Shown here one piece after another: positions 33,805-42,957 of a stretch of DNA of 64,000 nt (position 1 is the stretch's first letter; each line of letters starts with the position of its first letter). The DNA is from Halorubrum halophilum (GTDB lineage: Archaea; Halobacteriota; Halobacteria; Halobacteriales; Haloferacaceae). The notes under the pieces are model-generated. The model was not told the DNA's origin. It saw only the letters and a program-made list of their open reading frames with translations, and did not search any database. Both the position numbers and the translations under genes were made by a program. The stretch spans positions 1 to 64,000 of the forward strand of contig NZ_BBJP01000081.1 of the NCBI RefSeq assembly GCF_000739595.1, given 5' to 3'.

Positions 33805-34242
33805 ATGTACGATCACCTACTCTTGCCGACCGACGGAAGCGACGGGACGTCGACGATCGCCGAGCACGTCGGCTCGCTCGCCCGACAGTACGACGCGACG
33901 GTCCACGTGCTGTCGGTCGTCGACACGCGCAACCGATTCGAGGGCCCGAGCATGGGCCTCGGAACCGAGACCTGGGAAGACGCCGAGCGCGAACGCGCCG
34001 AGCGGGCCGTCGACGATGCCGCCGGTGCGCTCCCGGACGGCGTCGCCGTCGAGCGTCGCGTCGAGTCGGGCGTCCCGCATACCGAGATTCTTGACTACGC
34101 CGACGCGGCCGACGTCGACCTTCTCGTGATGGGAACGCACGGCAGAACGGGGATCGACCACTACCTGATCGGCTCCATCGCAGAGCGGGTCGTCCGGCAA
34201 TCACCGGTCCCGGTGCTGACGGTACGCATCGCCGACGAGTGA
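33805..34242 (+). CDS. universal stress protein (UspA family)
   Basis: A 145-residue alpha/beta protein starting MYDHLLLPTDGSDG. The ATP-binding signature G-2x-G-9x-G-S/T is seen in GTHGRTGIDHYLIGSIAERVVRQSPVPVLTVR, so this is an ATP-binding member. Haloarchaea often place UspA genes beside transporters; here it follows TauE/SafE closely and may modulate it or simply be co-expressed. Confidence 0.93.
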   Translation: MYDHLLLPTDGSDGTSTIAEHVGSLARQYDATVHVLSVVDTRNRFEGPSMGLGTETWEDAERERAERAVDDAAGALPDGVAVERRVESGVPHTEILDYADAADVDLLVMGTHGRTGIDHYLIGSIAERVVRQSPVPVLTVRIADE

Positions 34243-34399
34243 GGGCCTCCACGCTACAGCCGCAAACGTCGAAGGGCCGTCGATAGCTCGAACACCAAAA
34301 GCAGATTCGGTCGCACCGGACGCCGATTTATCGAAAACGAGTCGGCGGCGCGCGGTCGCACGCCGCTGCTTCGATTCTCCCGGCCGGATTCGTCCCCGC

Positions 34400-34954
34400 T
34401 CAGCCGAGGACGTAGCGGAGCGCCGGGAACTTCTCGACGAGCGCCTGCCCGCCGACCTCCAGTTGCTCGATGTAGGCGTCGAGGCCGAGGACGCGGCCCG
34501 CGCCGAACGCGGCGACCGTGAGGAACACAATCGCGTACACCAGCGTCGAGTCGAACAGCGCGAGGACGTCGCCGCTCCACCCGCCGAGGTAGAACAGCGC
34601 CATCTGCATCGCGCCGCCGAGCGCGGCCAGCCGGACGAACGCCCCGGCGATGAGCGCGACGCCGATGAGCACCTGCGTGACCGGGACGACGACGTTGACG
34701 ACCTCCATCAGCGCCGGGCTCGACGCCATCGCGGCGAACAGCCCGCTCACCGGGCTGGCCGCGTCGACGTTCGCGAGGTATCCCGCGGCGTCGAACGGCC
34801 ACTCCGAGACCTTCCCGAGGCCGGCAAACAGGATCATCCCGCCGATGGTCGCCCGAAGCAGGACGATGAACAGCGCCGACAGCGAGTGCGCCTTCCCCAG
34901 GAGCGTGACGCCGCCGATCTCTCCGCCGAACTCGTTTGTGTTTTTGGTGGACAT
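34400..34954 (-). CDS. DoxX family membrane protein
   Basis: A 184-residue protein with four hydrophobic helices, of the DoxX/TQO-small type: LSALFIVLLRATIGGMILFAGLGKVSEWPF, then VVNVVVPVTQVLIGVALIAGAF, LGGAMQMALFYLGGW and FDSTLVYAIVFLTVAAFGAGRVLGLD. Some family members are subunits of thiosulfate:quinone oxidoreductase, which would suit the neighbouring TauE/SafE exporter, but most are of unknown role. A purine-rich AGGAGAG sits 5-8 nt upstream of the ATG at 34954 and decides that start over an ATG 15 bases earlier. Confidence 0.86.
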   Translation of the reverse strand: MSTKNTNEFGGEIGGVTLLGKAHSLSALFIVLLRATIGGMILFAGLGKVSEWPFDAAGYLANVDAASPVSGLFAAMASSPALMEVVNVVVPVTQVLIGVALIAGAFVRLAALGGAMQMALFYLGGWSGDVLALFDSTLVYAIVFLTVAAFGAGRVLGLDAYIEQLEVGGQALVEKFPALRYVLG

Positions 34955-34957
34955 TGT

Positions 34958-34967
34958 GTCTCTCCTC
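34958..34967 (-). promoter_or_regulatory. Shine-Dalgarno-like site before the DoxX gene
   Basis: Read on the minus strand, GAGGAGAGAC lies just before the ATG at 34954. Such sites are uncommon in this window, where most genes appear leaderless, so it selects the start and implies a 5' leader. Confidence 0.5.
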
Positions 34968-35131
34968 ATGTACGGATACGCCGGGTGTACCGATAAACCC
35001 GGAAGCGAGTTCCACTTCGGAGGGAACGGATCGGCGATCTCCCCCGGTCGTTGGGGTCTTTAAGTAAATCGTCCCGAACACGTTCCCGGCTTCCACACGC
35101 TCCGCCGCTCGTCAACTCCGCGCTGCCCCAC

Positions 35132-35815
35132 TCACCACGCCTCGCCGCTCGCCAGGTCCACGTCGCCGTCGCCCTTCTTGGAGGGGCACACGTCCGCGAG
35201 CACGCAGTCGTCGCAGTCCGGGTTGATCGCGGTACACGTCGCGCGGCCGTGGTCGATCATGAGGTGCGTGAACTGCTGCCAGTCGTCTTCGGGGACCACG
35301 TCGAGGAGATCCTGTTCGATCTTCGTCGGACTCTCCTCTTCGGTGATCGCGAGCCGGCGGGTGAGGCGCTGGACGTGGGTGTCGACGACGATCCCCTCCA
35401 CCACGTCGTGGCCGTGTTGGAGCACGACGTTGGCGGTCTTGCGGCCGACGCCGGCCAGATCCGTCAGCTCCGACATCGTGTCGGGCACCTCGCCGTCGTG
35501 TTTCTCGGCGATGTCGGCGCAGGCCGACCGGATGTACTTCGCCTTGTTGTTGTAGTACGTGATCGAGTTGATCGCCTCCGCGAGCTCCTCTTGGGGCGCG
35601 TTCGCGTACTCTTCGGGCGTCTCGTACGTCTCGAAGAGCTCGGCACAGACCTTGTTCACGCGCTCGTCCGTGCACTGCGCGGAGAGGATCACGGCGATGA
35701 GCAGCTCCAGCCGGTTCGAGTAGTTCAGCGAGATGGTCGAGTCCGGGTACTCCTCGTAGAGCCGATCGAGGACCTCCTCGACCTGCTCCTCCCGCGGCTC
35801 CAGTGGCGTGCCCAT
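35132..35815 (-). CDS. nth: endonuclease III (DNA glycosylase/AP lyase)
   Basis: A 227-residue HhH-GPD base-excision repair enzyme acting on oxidised pyrimidines. The helix-hairpin-helix with catalytic lysine is LTDLAGVGRKTANVVLQHG, and the catalytic aspartate lies in IVVDTHVQRLTRRL. A [4Fe-4S] cluster is bound by CTAINPDCDDCVLADVC (C-x7-C-x2-C-x5-C spacing). The length is typical with a short acidic tail. Confidence 0.94.
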   Translation of the reverse strand: MGTPLEPREEQVEEVLDRLYEEYPDSTISLNYSNRLELLIAVILSAQCTDERVNKVCAELFETYETPEEYANAPQEELAEAINSITYYNNKAKYIRSACADIAEKHDGEVPDTMSELTDLAGVGRKTANVVLQHGHDVVEGIVVDTHVQRLTRRLAITEEESPTKIEQDLLDVVPEDDWQQFTHLMIDHGRATCTAINPDCDDCVLADVCPSKKGDGDVDLASGEAW

Positions 35816-35928
35816 ATCGTGTTCCTCCGCGCGGGCGCCATTGAACGATCCGGAAGCGGCGCGCTCTCACCTCACGCGACCTTGGCTCGAACCGGCAGAT
35901 TCACGTCGTATCACCGACACGTTAGCGC

Positions 35929-36294
35929 GTGTCCCGGTCCCGCGATCAACGGCGGCGACGCCCGGCCTACCGACGACGGCCACAGCAGTTCTACTGGCTG
36001 TGGATCGCCGCGACCGCGACGTACGGGGTCGGCGACATCGTCTCGACGATCGCCTTTCTGGAGTACGCTCCGACGGTCCAGGAGGCGAACCCGGTCGTCG
36101 CGCTCGCGCTCGACGCGTTCGGGCTCGGCGGGCTGGTTATCCTGAAGATCGCCGTCTACCTGATCATGCTCTGGATCAGCGTCCACGGCGCCCGCGAGGG
36201 CGACGCGTTCCTCTACTACTTCCCGCCGGTCCTGCTGACGGTCGTCGGCACCTATCTCACGGCGAGCAACGTTCGGTTGCTGTTGATCGCCTGA
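35929..36294 (+). CDS. DUF5658-like small membrane protein
   Basis: A 121-residue protein read from a GTG, with a basic N-terminus (RSRDQRRRRPAYRRRPQQF) and three or four hydrophobic helices (about 22-40, 58-78, 98-119). The ATYGVGDIVSTIAFLEYAPTVQEANPVV motif (D, then E-x-N-P) is characteristic of DUF5658 and related small membrane proteins. The function is unknown. Confidence 0.75.
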   Translation: MSRSRDQRRRRPAYRRRPQQFYWLWIAATATYGVGDIVSTIAFLEYAPTVQEANPVVALALDAFGLGGLVILKIAVYLIMLWISVHGAREGDAFLYYFPPVLLTVVGTYLTASNVRLLLIA

Positions 36295-36388
36295 GGCGGT
36301 CGGCTGCGACTCGCTTTCCCCAGCCGGCCTCTCCGCCTCCCCTTCCCCGACCGACACCGGTTTGCGCCGGCGCGACCCATGTCGGCCC

Positions 36389-37426
36389 ATGCTCTCGGAC
36401 ACCCCGGGCCTCCACCACGTAACGGGGATCGTCGGCGACGCCGGCGCAAACGCCGCGTTCTACGCGGAGACTCTCGGACTCCGGCTCCTGCGCCGGACCG
36501 TGAACTACGAGGACAGCCACCAGTACCACCTCTACTTCGGCGACGCGACGGGCTCTCCCGGCTCCGTGTTCACCGTCTTTCCGGACCCGCACGGCGACCC
36601 CGGACGCGCCGGGAAGCCCGGGTACGCCGCCGTCGCCTTCGCGGTTCCGCCCGGCTCGCTCGACTACTGGCGCGAGCGACTGACCGATCGCGGAGTCGCG
36701 GTCGAGGATATCTCCTCCTCCGAACGCTTTGGCGACCGCGCGCTCTCCGTCTCCGACCCCTCCGGCACCCGCGTCGAACTGGTCGAGAGCGACGCGGACG
36801 GCGACCCGTGGATCGACGGTGGCGCCGACGACGCCACCGACGCCGATTCGGCCTCGGAGCCGGACCCCGTCCCCGAGTCGACCGCGATCCGCGGGCTGTA
36901 CGGCGTCACCGCGCTCCCTACGGACCCGTACGGGACGGCGAGCGTGCTCGACACGCTCGGCTTCGAGTACGAAGCGGAGACCGGCGACCGGATCCGCTAC
37001 CGCGCCCCCGGCGACCACGCGACCGTCGTCAACCTCCTCGACCGGGACGCGCCGTACCTCCGCGAGGGGCCGGGCGCGCTCCACCACGCCGCCGTGCGCA
37101 TCCCCGACCGCGACGCGCTCCTCGAGTGGCACGACCTGTTCCGCGACCGCGGCTACGACGTGTCGCGGGTGAAGGACCGCCACTTCTTCCACTCGCTGTA
37201 CGTGCGCGGTCCCGGCGGGCTCCTCGTCGAACTCGCGACGGAGGCCCCGACGCCCGACGGGCCGCAGACCCCCGGCCTCGCGGACCCCGGCGTGACCGGC
37301 CACGCGACCGAGCTGTATCTCCCGCCGCGGTTCGAGGACGACCGCGAGCTGATCGAGAGCCAGCTCCCCGACTTCGAGATCGGGGGAGGGGGCGACGGGA
37401 ACACCCGACCGGACGCCGATCGATGA
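36389..37426 (+). CDS. VOC-family ring-cleaving dioxygenase
   Basis: A 345-residue protein with two tandem vicinal-oxygen-chelate modules (about 1-135 and 165-290). Metal ligands are suggested by GLHHVTGIVGDAGANAAFYAETLGLRLLRRTVNYED, GALHHAAVRIPD and GLLVELATEAP. Related proteins cleave hydroquinone-like aromatic rings using Fe(II), though many homologues are uncharacterised. The linker between modules is acidic. The stop overlaps the next start by 4 bp (ATGA), coupling it to a serine hydrolase, a common pairing in haloarchaea. Confidence 0.87.
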   Translation: MLSDTPGLHHVTGIVGDAGANAAFYAETLGLRLLRRTVNYEDSHQYHLYFGDATGSPGSVFTVFPDPHGDPGRAGKPGYAAVAFAVPPGSLDYWRERLTDRGVAVEDISSSERFGDRALSVSDPSGTRVELVESDADGDPWIDGGADDATDADSASEPDPVPESTAIRGLYGVTALPTDPYGTASVLDTLGFEYEAETGDRIRYRAPGDHATVVNLLDRDAPYLREGPGALHHAAVRIPDRDALLEWHDLFRDRGYDVSRVKDRHFFHSLYVRGPGGLLVELATEAPTPDGPQTPGLADPGVTGHATELYLPPRFEDDRELIESQLPDFEIGGGGDGNTRPDADR

Positions 37427-38136
37427 CCCGGAGGCTCTCGGGCGTTGATGGCCCGCACGCCGACGCCACGCTGGAGACCGCGGGGGCCCCGGCCGCGGCG
37501 GCGGAGGTCGCGGTCGTGCTCGTCCACGGTCGCGGGGGAACGGCCGAGGGGCTGCTCCGGATCGCCGACGAGTTCTCCCGGCCGGGCGCGACGCTGCTCG
37601 CCCCGAACGCGGTCCGCTCGAACTGGTTCCCGGCCGGTCACGACGCGCCGATCGCCGCCAACGAGCCGGCGCTGACCTCGGCGGCCGACTGCGTCGCGGC
37701 GACCCTCGACGCCGCCGGCGATATCGGAATCGGACCCAAGCGCGTCGTCCTCGTCGGCGTCTCGCAGGGCGGCGCGGTCGTGAGCGAGTTCCTCCGGCGT
37801 CGGCCGGGGCGGTACGGCGGCGCGTTCGTCGTCTCCGCGGCGCTCCCGGGCGAGGACCTGGCGGAGCGTTCGGTGATCGACGAGGACGGGGCGGTGAACG
37901 AGACCGGGCTCGGGGACCTCGCAGGCACGCCCGTTGCGCTCGACAGCAGCGAGGACGACCCCTACGTGCCGGTCGAACGCGTCCGTGCGACCGCGGACGT
38001 GTTCCGGCGGGGCGGCGCGTCAGTCGACCTCCGGATCGACGAGGGCGACGGCCACGGGCTCTCGGACGCGACGATGGCGCGGATCGGCGAGCGGATCGCG
38101 GAGTTGCTTGCGGACGACTCCGCCCTCGACGAGTGA
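37423..38136 (+). CDS. alpha/beta hydrolase (phospholipase/carboxylesterase type)
   Basis: A 237-residue serine hydrolase. The oxyanion-hole region is VVLVHGRGGTAEGLL, the nucleophile sits in GVSQGGAVVSEF (GxSxG), the aspartate in SSEDDPYVPVERV, and the histidine in DEGDGHGLSD. It belongs to the YpfH/EstB group of small carboxylesterases. Translational coupling to the upstream dioxygenase suggests it acts on the cleavage product or a related ester. Confidence 0.9.
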   Translation: MTRRLSGVDGPHADATLETAGAPAAAAEVAVVLVHGRGGTAEGLLRIADEFSRPGATLLAPNAVRSNWFPAGHDAPIAANEPALTSAADCVAATLDAAGDIGIGPKRVVLVGVSQGGAVVSEFLRRRPGRYGGAFVVSAALPGEDLAERSVIDEDGAVNETGLGDLAGTPVALDSSEDDPYVPVERVRATADVFRRGGASVDLRIDEGDGHGLSDATMARIGERIAELLADDSALDE

Positions 38137-38203
38137 GACCGATCCGCAACTCCGAACGTGTTCGCGACACGGCCCATCCCCCTCCGGACGCGAGTAGCGA
38201 CCG

Positions 38204-38746
38204 ATGACCGAACTCGACGTCAGACAGATCCCGCCGAGCGAGCGGCACGACCGGATCCACGATGCGTTCGCCGAACTGGACCCCGGCGAGACGCTCACCG
38301 TCGTCAACGACCACGAGCCGACGCCGCTCTACCACGAGATGGCGGCGGAGGTGCCCGCGTTCGACGCGGACGGCTACGCCGTCGAGCGCGAGGAGGCCTC
38401 CCGATTCGTCGCGGAGTTCCCGAAGGTCGAGGTCGAGTCGGGCGCGGAGACGGTCCGGCTCGCCGACCTCGACGGCGAACCGCATGCGGCGGCGTTCCCG
38501 GGCCGCGAGCCGAAGACGGTCCGGCTGTCGCTGGACACCGGCCAGAGCGTCCCCGAACACACTCACCCCGACCGGACGGTGCTGTTCCACGCGCTGACGG
38601 GGGCGTTCGAGGTCCGGCTCGACGGCGAGGAACACGCGGTCGAGGCGGGCGAGATCGTCCGGTTCGACGGCGAGACGGCTGTCGAGCCGACCGCGACCGA
38701 GGACGCCACCGCACTCGTGGTGCTGGCGCCGAAAGCGGACGCGTGA
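38204..38746 (+). CDS. DUF2249 and cupin domain fusion protein
   Basis: A 180-residue cytoplasmic protein. The first about 72 residues are DUF2249 (ELDVRQIPPSERHDRIHDAFAELDPGETLTVVNDHEPTPLYHEM), a TusA-like domain that often accompanies nitrogen-oxide or redox enzymes. The C-terminal part (about 100-178) is a cupin with SVPEHTHPDRTVLFHALTGAFEVRLDGEE. The fusion suggests a small ligand or metal sensor; the partner is unknown. It probably belongs with the dioxygenase operon 67 bp upstream. Confidence 0.83.
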   Translation: MTELDVRQIPPSERHDRIHDAFAELDPGETLTVVNDHEPTPLYHEMAAEVPAFDADGYAVEREEASRFVAEFPKVEVESGAETVRLADLDGEPHAAAFPGREPKTVRLSLDTGQSVPEHTHPDRTVLFHALTGAFEVRLDGEEHAVEAGEIVRFDGETAVEPTATEDATALVVLAPKADA

Positions 38747-38807
38747 GGCGGGGAGAGACGGGTGAGTGAGACGGAGGCGGTGAGCGAGGCCGGCCCCGCC
38801 GTCGGCG

Positions 38808-38813
38808 TTTTAT
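38808..38813 (+). promoter_or_regulatory. TATA box of the HTH/zinc-ribbon gene
   Basis: TTTATA 23-28 nt before the ATG at 38836, indicating a leaderless transcript separate from the DUF2249-cupin gene. Confidence 0.55.
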
Positions 38814-38835
38814 ACGCCGCCGTCGAATCCGGCCC

Positions 38836-39111
38836 ATGGAGACGACTCGACAGCGCATCGCCGACACGCTCCGCGAGGGACCGGCGACCGCGAGCGACCT
38901 CGGAGAGACGCTGTCGCTGCCGACGCCGGTCGTTCTCGATCACGTGGAGCACGTCTCGCGGTCGGTCGACGGCGACGCGGAGCTGCTGGTCGCGCCGCCC
39001 GAGTGCCGCGACTGCGGCTTCGACGCCTTCGACGACCCGATCAACGAGCCCTCGCGGTGCCCGGAGTGTAAGAGCGAGCGGATCGAGGAGCCGGCGTTCG
39101 TGATCCGGTAG
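38836..39111 (+). CDS. helix-turn-helix and zinc-ribbon regulator (COG3357 type)
   Basis: A 91-residue protein. The N-terminal helix-turn-helix METTRQRIADTLREGPATASDLGETLSLPTPVVLDHVEHVSRS is followed by a zinc ribbon, CRDCGFDAF...PSRCPECKSERIEEP. This layout matches the archaeal predicted regulators grouped as COG3357. It is convergent with the O-methyltransferase gene, 24 bp away. Confidence 0.85.
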   Translation: METTRQRIADTLREGPATASDLGETLSLPTPVVLDHVEHVSRSVDGDAELLVAPPECRDCGFDAFDDPINEPSRCPECKSERIEEPAFVIR

Positions 39112-39135
39112 GAGCGTTGTTATAACGCCGCGTCC

Positions 39136-39801
39136 TCACTCCACCTTCGTCGAGACCGCGATCCCGGACCCGACCGGGAGGATCGCGGTCTCGACGGCGT
39201 CGTCGGAGCGCACGGTGCCGACGTACTCGCCGATACCCCGGGTCTCGCCGTCGATCTCGGGGTCCGGCAGGGGCGCGCCGTCCTCGAAGTGCGCGACGAG
39301 GTCGCCGAAGTCGATCGGGCCCCTAGTGACGTTGTCGGCGACGATCACGCCGCCGGTCCGGACTTTCGGGAGCACGGTGCGGTAGGCCTCGGCGTATCGG
39401 CCTTTCTGGTGGTCGATGAGAACGACGTCGAAGGGGCCGTCGTAGCGCTCGATCGTCTCCATCGCGTCGCCGACCTCGAAGGTCACCCGGTCGGCGTATC
39501 CGCCGTCGGCCGCGAACTGGACCCCGCGTTTGGCCTCCTCCTCGTCGAACTCGGTGCAGATCACGGCGTCGGCGCCGCCCCGGAGGAACCACGTCGCGGA
39601 GTAGCCGAAACCGGATCCGAACTCGAAGACGCGCTCGGCGGCGGTCAGGCGAGCGAGGAGCCGGAGGACCGCACCCGCCTCCGGACCGATGGTGGGGAAG
39701 CCCCAGTCGTCCGCGAGGGCGGCCATCTCCGCCTGCGTCGGGGTGTGTTCCGGCGCCGTCGCGGCGAGGAAGCGCTCGGCCGAGTCGGAGAGGATGTCCA
39801 T
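39136..39801 (-). CDS. O-methyltransferase (SAM-dependent)
   Basis: A 221-residue class I methyltransferase of the caffeoyl-CoA/catechol type (COG4122). SAM-binding motif I is VFEFGSGFGYSATWFLRGG, the acidic loop ICTEFDEEEAKRG, and the metal-binding FDVVLIDHQKGRYAEAY and VIVADNVTRGPID region is typical of Mg-dependent O-methyltransferases. The substrate is unknown. The ATG at 39801 gives the family's helical N-terminus; the longer frame adds a basic, unlikely extension. Confidence 0.9.
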   Translation of the reverse strand: MDILSDSAERFLAATAPEHTPTQAEMAALADDWGFPTIGPEAGAVLRLLARLTAAERVFEFGSGFGYSATWFLRGGADAVICTEFDEEEAKRGVQFAADGGYADRVTFEVGDAMETIERYDGPFDVVLIDHQKGRYAEAYRTVLPKVRTGGVIVADNVTRGPIDFGDLVAHFEDGAPLPDPEIDGETRGIGEYVGTVRSDDAVETAILPVGSGIAVSTKVE

Positions 39802-39937
39802 GCTCCGGATTCGGCCGGCCGACACTTGAAACCGACCGTCGGCGGGAGTTCGGTGCGTTTGGGGGCGGACTCGGAGAGGGACCCGAGATCCCCACCCCCG
39901 AAAAGTGTTAAGTCCCGCTCGCGCGACCGGTTTAGTA

Positions 39938-41614
39938 ATGTACGATCCCGAGGAACTGGACGCGATCCGGGACGCCAAGGAGTCGTGGGAGGAGGGGACC
40001 TACGGCGAGACGGTCGACCGGTTCGGGGAGCGCAAGGAGTCGTTCACCACGGACACGGGCGGGCAGGAGGTCGACCCGCTGTACACGCCCGCCGACATCC
40101 CCGACCACGACTACCGCGAGGACCTGGGGAACCCGGGCGAGGAGCCGTACACCCGCGGCGTCTACTCGACGATGCACCGCGGGCGGCTCTGGACGATGCG
40201 CCAGTACGCGGGGATGGGGACCGCCGCGGAGACGAACGAGCGGTTCAACTACCTCATCGATCAGGGCTCCTCCGGGCTCTCGATGGCGTTCGACCTCCCG
40301 ACCCAGATGGGGTACGACTCCGACGCCGCGATGGCCGAGGGCGAGGTGGGCCGGTCGGGCGTCGCCATCGACACCCTCGACGACTTCGAGACCGTCTTCG
40401 ACGGGATCCCGCTCGACGAGGTGTCCACGTCGATGACGATCAACGCCCCCGCGGGCGTCCTCCTCGCGATGTACGTCGCGATGGGAGACAAACAGGGCGT
40501 CCCGCGCGAGGAGCTTCGGGGTACGATCCAGAACGACATCATGAAGGAGTACGTCGCACGGAACCTCTACATCTACCCGCCGGAGCCCTCGATGCGGCTC
40601 ATCACGGACATCTTCGACTTTTGCGCCGGCGAGACCCCCAACTTCAACACCATCTCCATCTCGGGGTACCACATCCGCGAGGCGGGCTCGACCGCCGCAC
40701 AGGAGGTCGCGTTCACGCTCGGCAACGGGATCGAGTACGTGCAGGCCGCGATCGACGCCGGGCTCGACGTCGACGACTTCGCCCCCCAACTCTCCTTCTT
40801 CTTCAACGCTCACAACAACATCTTCGAGGAGGCCGCGAAGTTCCGCGCCGCCCGCCGGATGTGGGCACAGATCATGGAGGAGCGGTTCGACGCGCAGAAC
40901 CCCAAGTCGAAACAGCTCAAGTTCCACACCCAGACCGGCGGCTCCACCCTGACCGCCCAGCAGATCGAGAACAACGTCGTCCGGGTGTCGTATCAAGCAC
41001 TCGCAGCGGTGCTCGGCGGTACCCAGAGCCTCCACACCAACGGGAAAGACGAGGCGCTGGCGCTCCCGACCGAGAAGTCGGTCCGCACCGCGCTCCGTAC
41101 CCAGCAGATCCTCGCACACGAGTCGGGCGCCGCCGACACGATCGACCCGCTCGCGGGCTCGTACTACGTGGAGAACCTCACCGACGGGATCGAGGAGGAC
41201 GCCTTCGAGATACTGGAGGAGGTCGATCGCCGCGGCGGGATGCTGGAGGCGGTCAAGAGCCAGTGGGTCCAGCGGCAGATCCAGGACGTGGCCTTCGAGC
41301 GCCAGCGCGAGATCGAGGACGGCGAGCGCGTCATCGTCGGCGTCAACCGGTTCGAGGTGGACGAGGAACCGGAGATGGACTTAGAGGAGGTCGATCCCGA
41401 GCAGGAACAGAACCAGCGCGAGCGACTCCAAGGGGTGAAGGCCGACCGCGACGACGAAGCGGTCGACGACGCGCTCGAATCGCTTCGCGAGGCCGCGCAG
41501 GGCTCCGAGAACGTGATGCCGCACATCGTCGACGCCGTGAAGGCGTACGCGACGGTACAGGAGGTCTCGGACGTGCTCCGCGACGAGTTCGGGGAGTACA
41601 AGCCGGGGCGGTAG
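39938..41614 (+). CDS. mcmA1: methylmalonyl-CoA mutase, large subunit N-terminal (catalytic) part
   Basis: A 558-residue TIM-barrel catalytic subunit that interconverts (R)-methylmalonyl-CoA and succinyl-CoA. Conserved blocks include [83 protein letters not shown] and [24 protein letters not shown]. The cobalamin-binding domain is not part of this protein and no separate B12-binding subunit gene is in the window, so it must be encoded elsewhere. The epimerase gene lies about 1.3 kb downstream. The role is propionyl-CoA and odd-chain metabolism or the methylaspartate cycle. Confidence 0.95.
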   Translation: MYDPEELDAIRDAKESWEEGTYGETVDRFGERKESFTTDTGGQEVDPLYTPADIPDHDYREDLGNPGEEPYTRGVYSTMHRGRLWTMRQYAGMGTAAETNERFNYLIDQGSSGLSMAFDLPTQMGYDSDAAMAEGEVGRSGVAIDTLDDFETVFDGIPLDEVSTSMTINAPAGVLLAMYVAMGDKQGVPREELRGTIQNDIMKEYVARNLYIYPPEPSMRLITDIFDFCAGETPNFNTISISGYHIREAGSTAAQEVAFTLGNGIEYVQAAIDAGLDVDDFAPQLSFFFNAHNNIFEEAAKFRAARRMWAQIMEERFDAQNPKSKQLKFHTQTGGSTLTAQQIENNVVRVSYQALAAVLGGTQSLHTNGKDEALALPTEKSVRTALRTQQILAHESGAADTIDPLAGSYYVENLTDGIEEDAFEILEEVDRRGGMLEAVKSQWVQRQIQDVAFERQREIEDGERVIVGVNRFEVDEEPEMDLEEVDPEQEQNQRERLQGVKADRDDEAVDDALESLREAAQGSENVMPHIVDAVKAYATVQEVSDVLRDEFGEYKPGR

Positions 41615-41634
41615 GAGGCGGTCGGGCGGCGGTT

Positions 41635-41949
41635 CTACCGCAGCCGAACAGCGGTCCCGTACGCGAGGATTTCCGCCCCGCTATCGGCGATCGAGGAGGT
41701 CGTAAACCGAACGTTGACCACGCCGTCGGCGCCGAGCGCCTCCGCCTCCTCGATCATGCGATCCTGTGCCTGATCCCGAGCATCGGTCATCAATTCGGAA
41801 TACCCCTTCAGCTCGCCGCCCGCGAGGTTGCGGAGGCCCTGAGTGATGTCGCGACCGACGTTGCGAGCGCGGACCGTATTCCCACGGACGAGGCCAAGCG
41901 TCTCGACCACTTCCTTGCCGGCGATCGATTCGGTGTTGGAGAGCTCCAT
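41635..41949 (-). CDS. YbjQ family (UPF0145) protein
   Basis: A 104-residue protein starting MELSNTESIAGKEVVETLGLVRGNTVRARNVGRDI, the standard YbjQ pattern, with ADGVVNVRFTTSSIADSGAEILAYGTAVRL at the end. Such proteins form pentamers with a heavy-metal-binding-like fold; the function is unsettled. It is convergent with the mutase gene (20 bp). Confidence 0.9.
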   Translation of the reverse strand: MELSNTESIAGKEVVETLGLVRGNTVRARNVGRDITQGLRNLAGGELKGYSELMTDARDQAQDRMIEEAEALGADGVVNVRFTTSSIADSGAEILAYGTAVRLR

Positions 41950-42028
41950 ACCGGCACGATTTGTCGGGTGAGAACTTAAATGTCGACGGCAATCGGTCGC
42001 CCGCCCTGCCGTCGGCCTTTCCGTTAGC

Positions 42029-42832
42029 TCAGTCCGCCCCGCGGACGACGTGCCCGTACTTCAGCAGCGCGACGAACACCGCGCCGCCGAAGGCGTTGCC
42101 GATCGTCGCTAACACGAGGAACGCGGCGTAGTCGGCCAGCGTGATCGCGGGCGAGACGAGCAGTCCGAACAGCACCTCGACGTTGCCCGCGATCGAGTGC
42201 GGGAGGTGGAGGAGGCCGATCGTTCCGGTGACGATCAACACGAGGAGGATCCGGCTCGTCGTGTCCTGCGCCGCCGTCACGAGCCACGCCAGCAGACCCA
42301 TCAGCCACCCGGCGAAGACGCCGCCGACGAACAGCCACGGGAGGTCGTGGTCGACGAGCTTCAGCGCGATCGTCTCGAACGACTGTGGGTCGACAACGCC
42401 GAGCTCCGGCATCAGCAGGGTCACGAGCAGGGTGAAACAGAGGCCGCCGACGATGTTCCCGACGTACACCAGTCCCCAGAGTCGGCCCAAGTCTCGGAGC
42501 GAGGCCTGCCGGTCGAGGACCGGGATCACGGCCAGCGTCGTGTGCTCGGTGAACAGCTCCGAGCGGCCGAGGATGACGAACATGAAGCCGATAGAGTAGA
42601 CGCTAGCGAGCAGGAGCTCGGTCGTGAGGTCGCCGAAACCCCCCGGCGAGAGGGTTAACACGACCGCCATCATCAACGGACCGAACCCGATGTCGAGCCC
42701 GGCCGATACCCCCGAGAGCAGCAGTCCAGAGGGCTCCCGATTCATCTCGTGGAGCCCGCTCTCGAGCAGCGAGTCGAGGATGCCCCGCGAGGTCATTTGC
42801 TCCGTCGACACCTCGGTCTGTGAGTCGCTCAC
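42029..42832 (-). CDS. formate/nitrite transporter family channel
   Basis: A 267-residue protein with six membrane helices. FNT features include RGILDSLLESGLHEMNREPSGLLLSGVSAGLDIGFGPLM, FVILGRSELFTEHTTLAVIPVL (the L-F-T-E/N-H central histidine region is partly seen), WGLVYVGNIVGGLCFTLL and the second reentrant LPHSIAGNVEVLFGLL. It would conduct small monovalent anions such as formate or nitrite. It is divergent from the epimerase gene with about 125 bp between starts. Confidence 0.88.
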   Translation of the reverse strand: MSDSQTEVSTEQMTSRGILDSLLESGLHEMNREPSGLLLSGVSAGLDIGFGPLMMAVVLTLSPGGFGDLTTELLLASVYSIGFMFVILGRSELFTEHTTLAVIPVLDRQASLRDLGRLWGLVYVGNIVGGLCFTLLVTLLMPELGVVDPQSFETIALKLVDHDLPWLFVGGVFAGWLMGLLAWLVTAAQDTTSRILLVLIVTGTIGLLHLPHSIAGNVEVLFGLLVSPAITLADYAAFLVLATIGNAFGGAVFVALLKYGHVVRGAD

Positions 42833-42924
42833 TGGTGGAGTCGCTCGCCGCTACTCCCGGGCCGCACCCAAACCTTTGGGTCTCGGCGGGGACCGAGAGC
42901 GATGTGACCGCTCTCCCGCTCGGT

Positions 42925-42932
42925 TCTTATAA
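42925..42932 (+). promoter_or_regulatory. TATA box of methylmalonyl-CoA epimerase
   Basis: TCTTATAA about 28-30 nt upstream of the ATG at 42958, consistent with a leaderless transcript. Confidence 0.55.
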
Positions 42933-42957
42933 GTCGGCGGCGGCCGATCCGAAGCGC

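Noticed and set aside
36257-38635. 792-residue minus-strand frame
   Set aside because: Antisense to the dioxygenase, hydrolase and cupin genes; no domain signature.
39289-41979. 896-residue plus-strand frame overlapping the O-methyltransferase and mutase genes
   Set aside because: Basic, repetitive composition and no recognisable domain; the mutase reads clearly in another frame.
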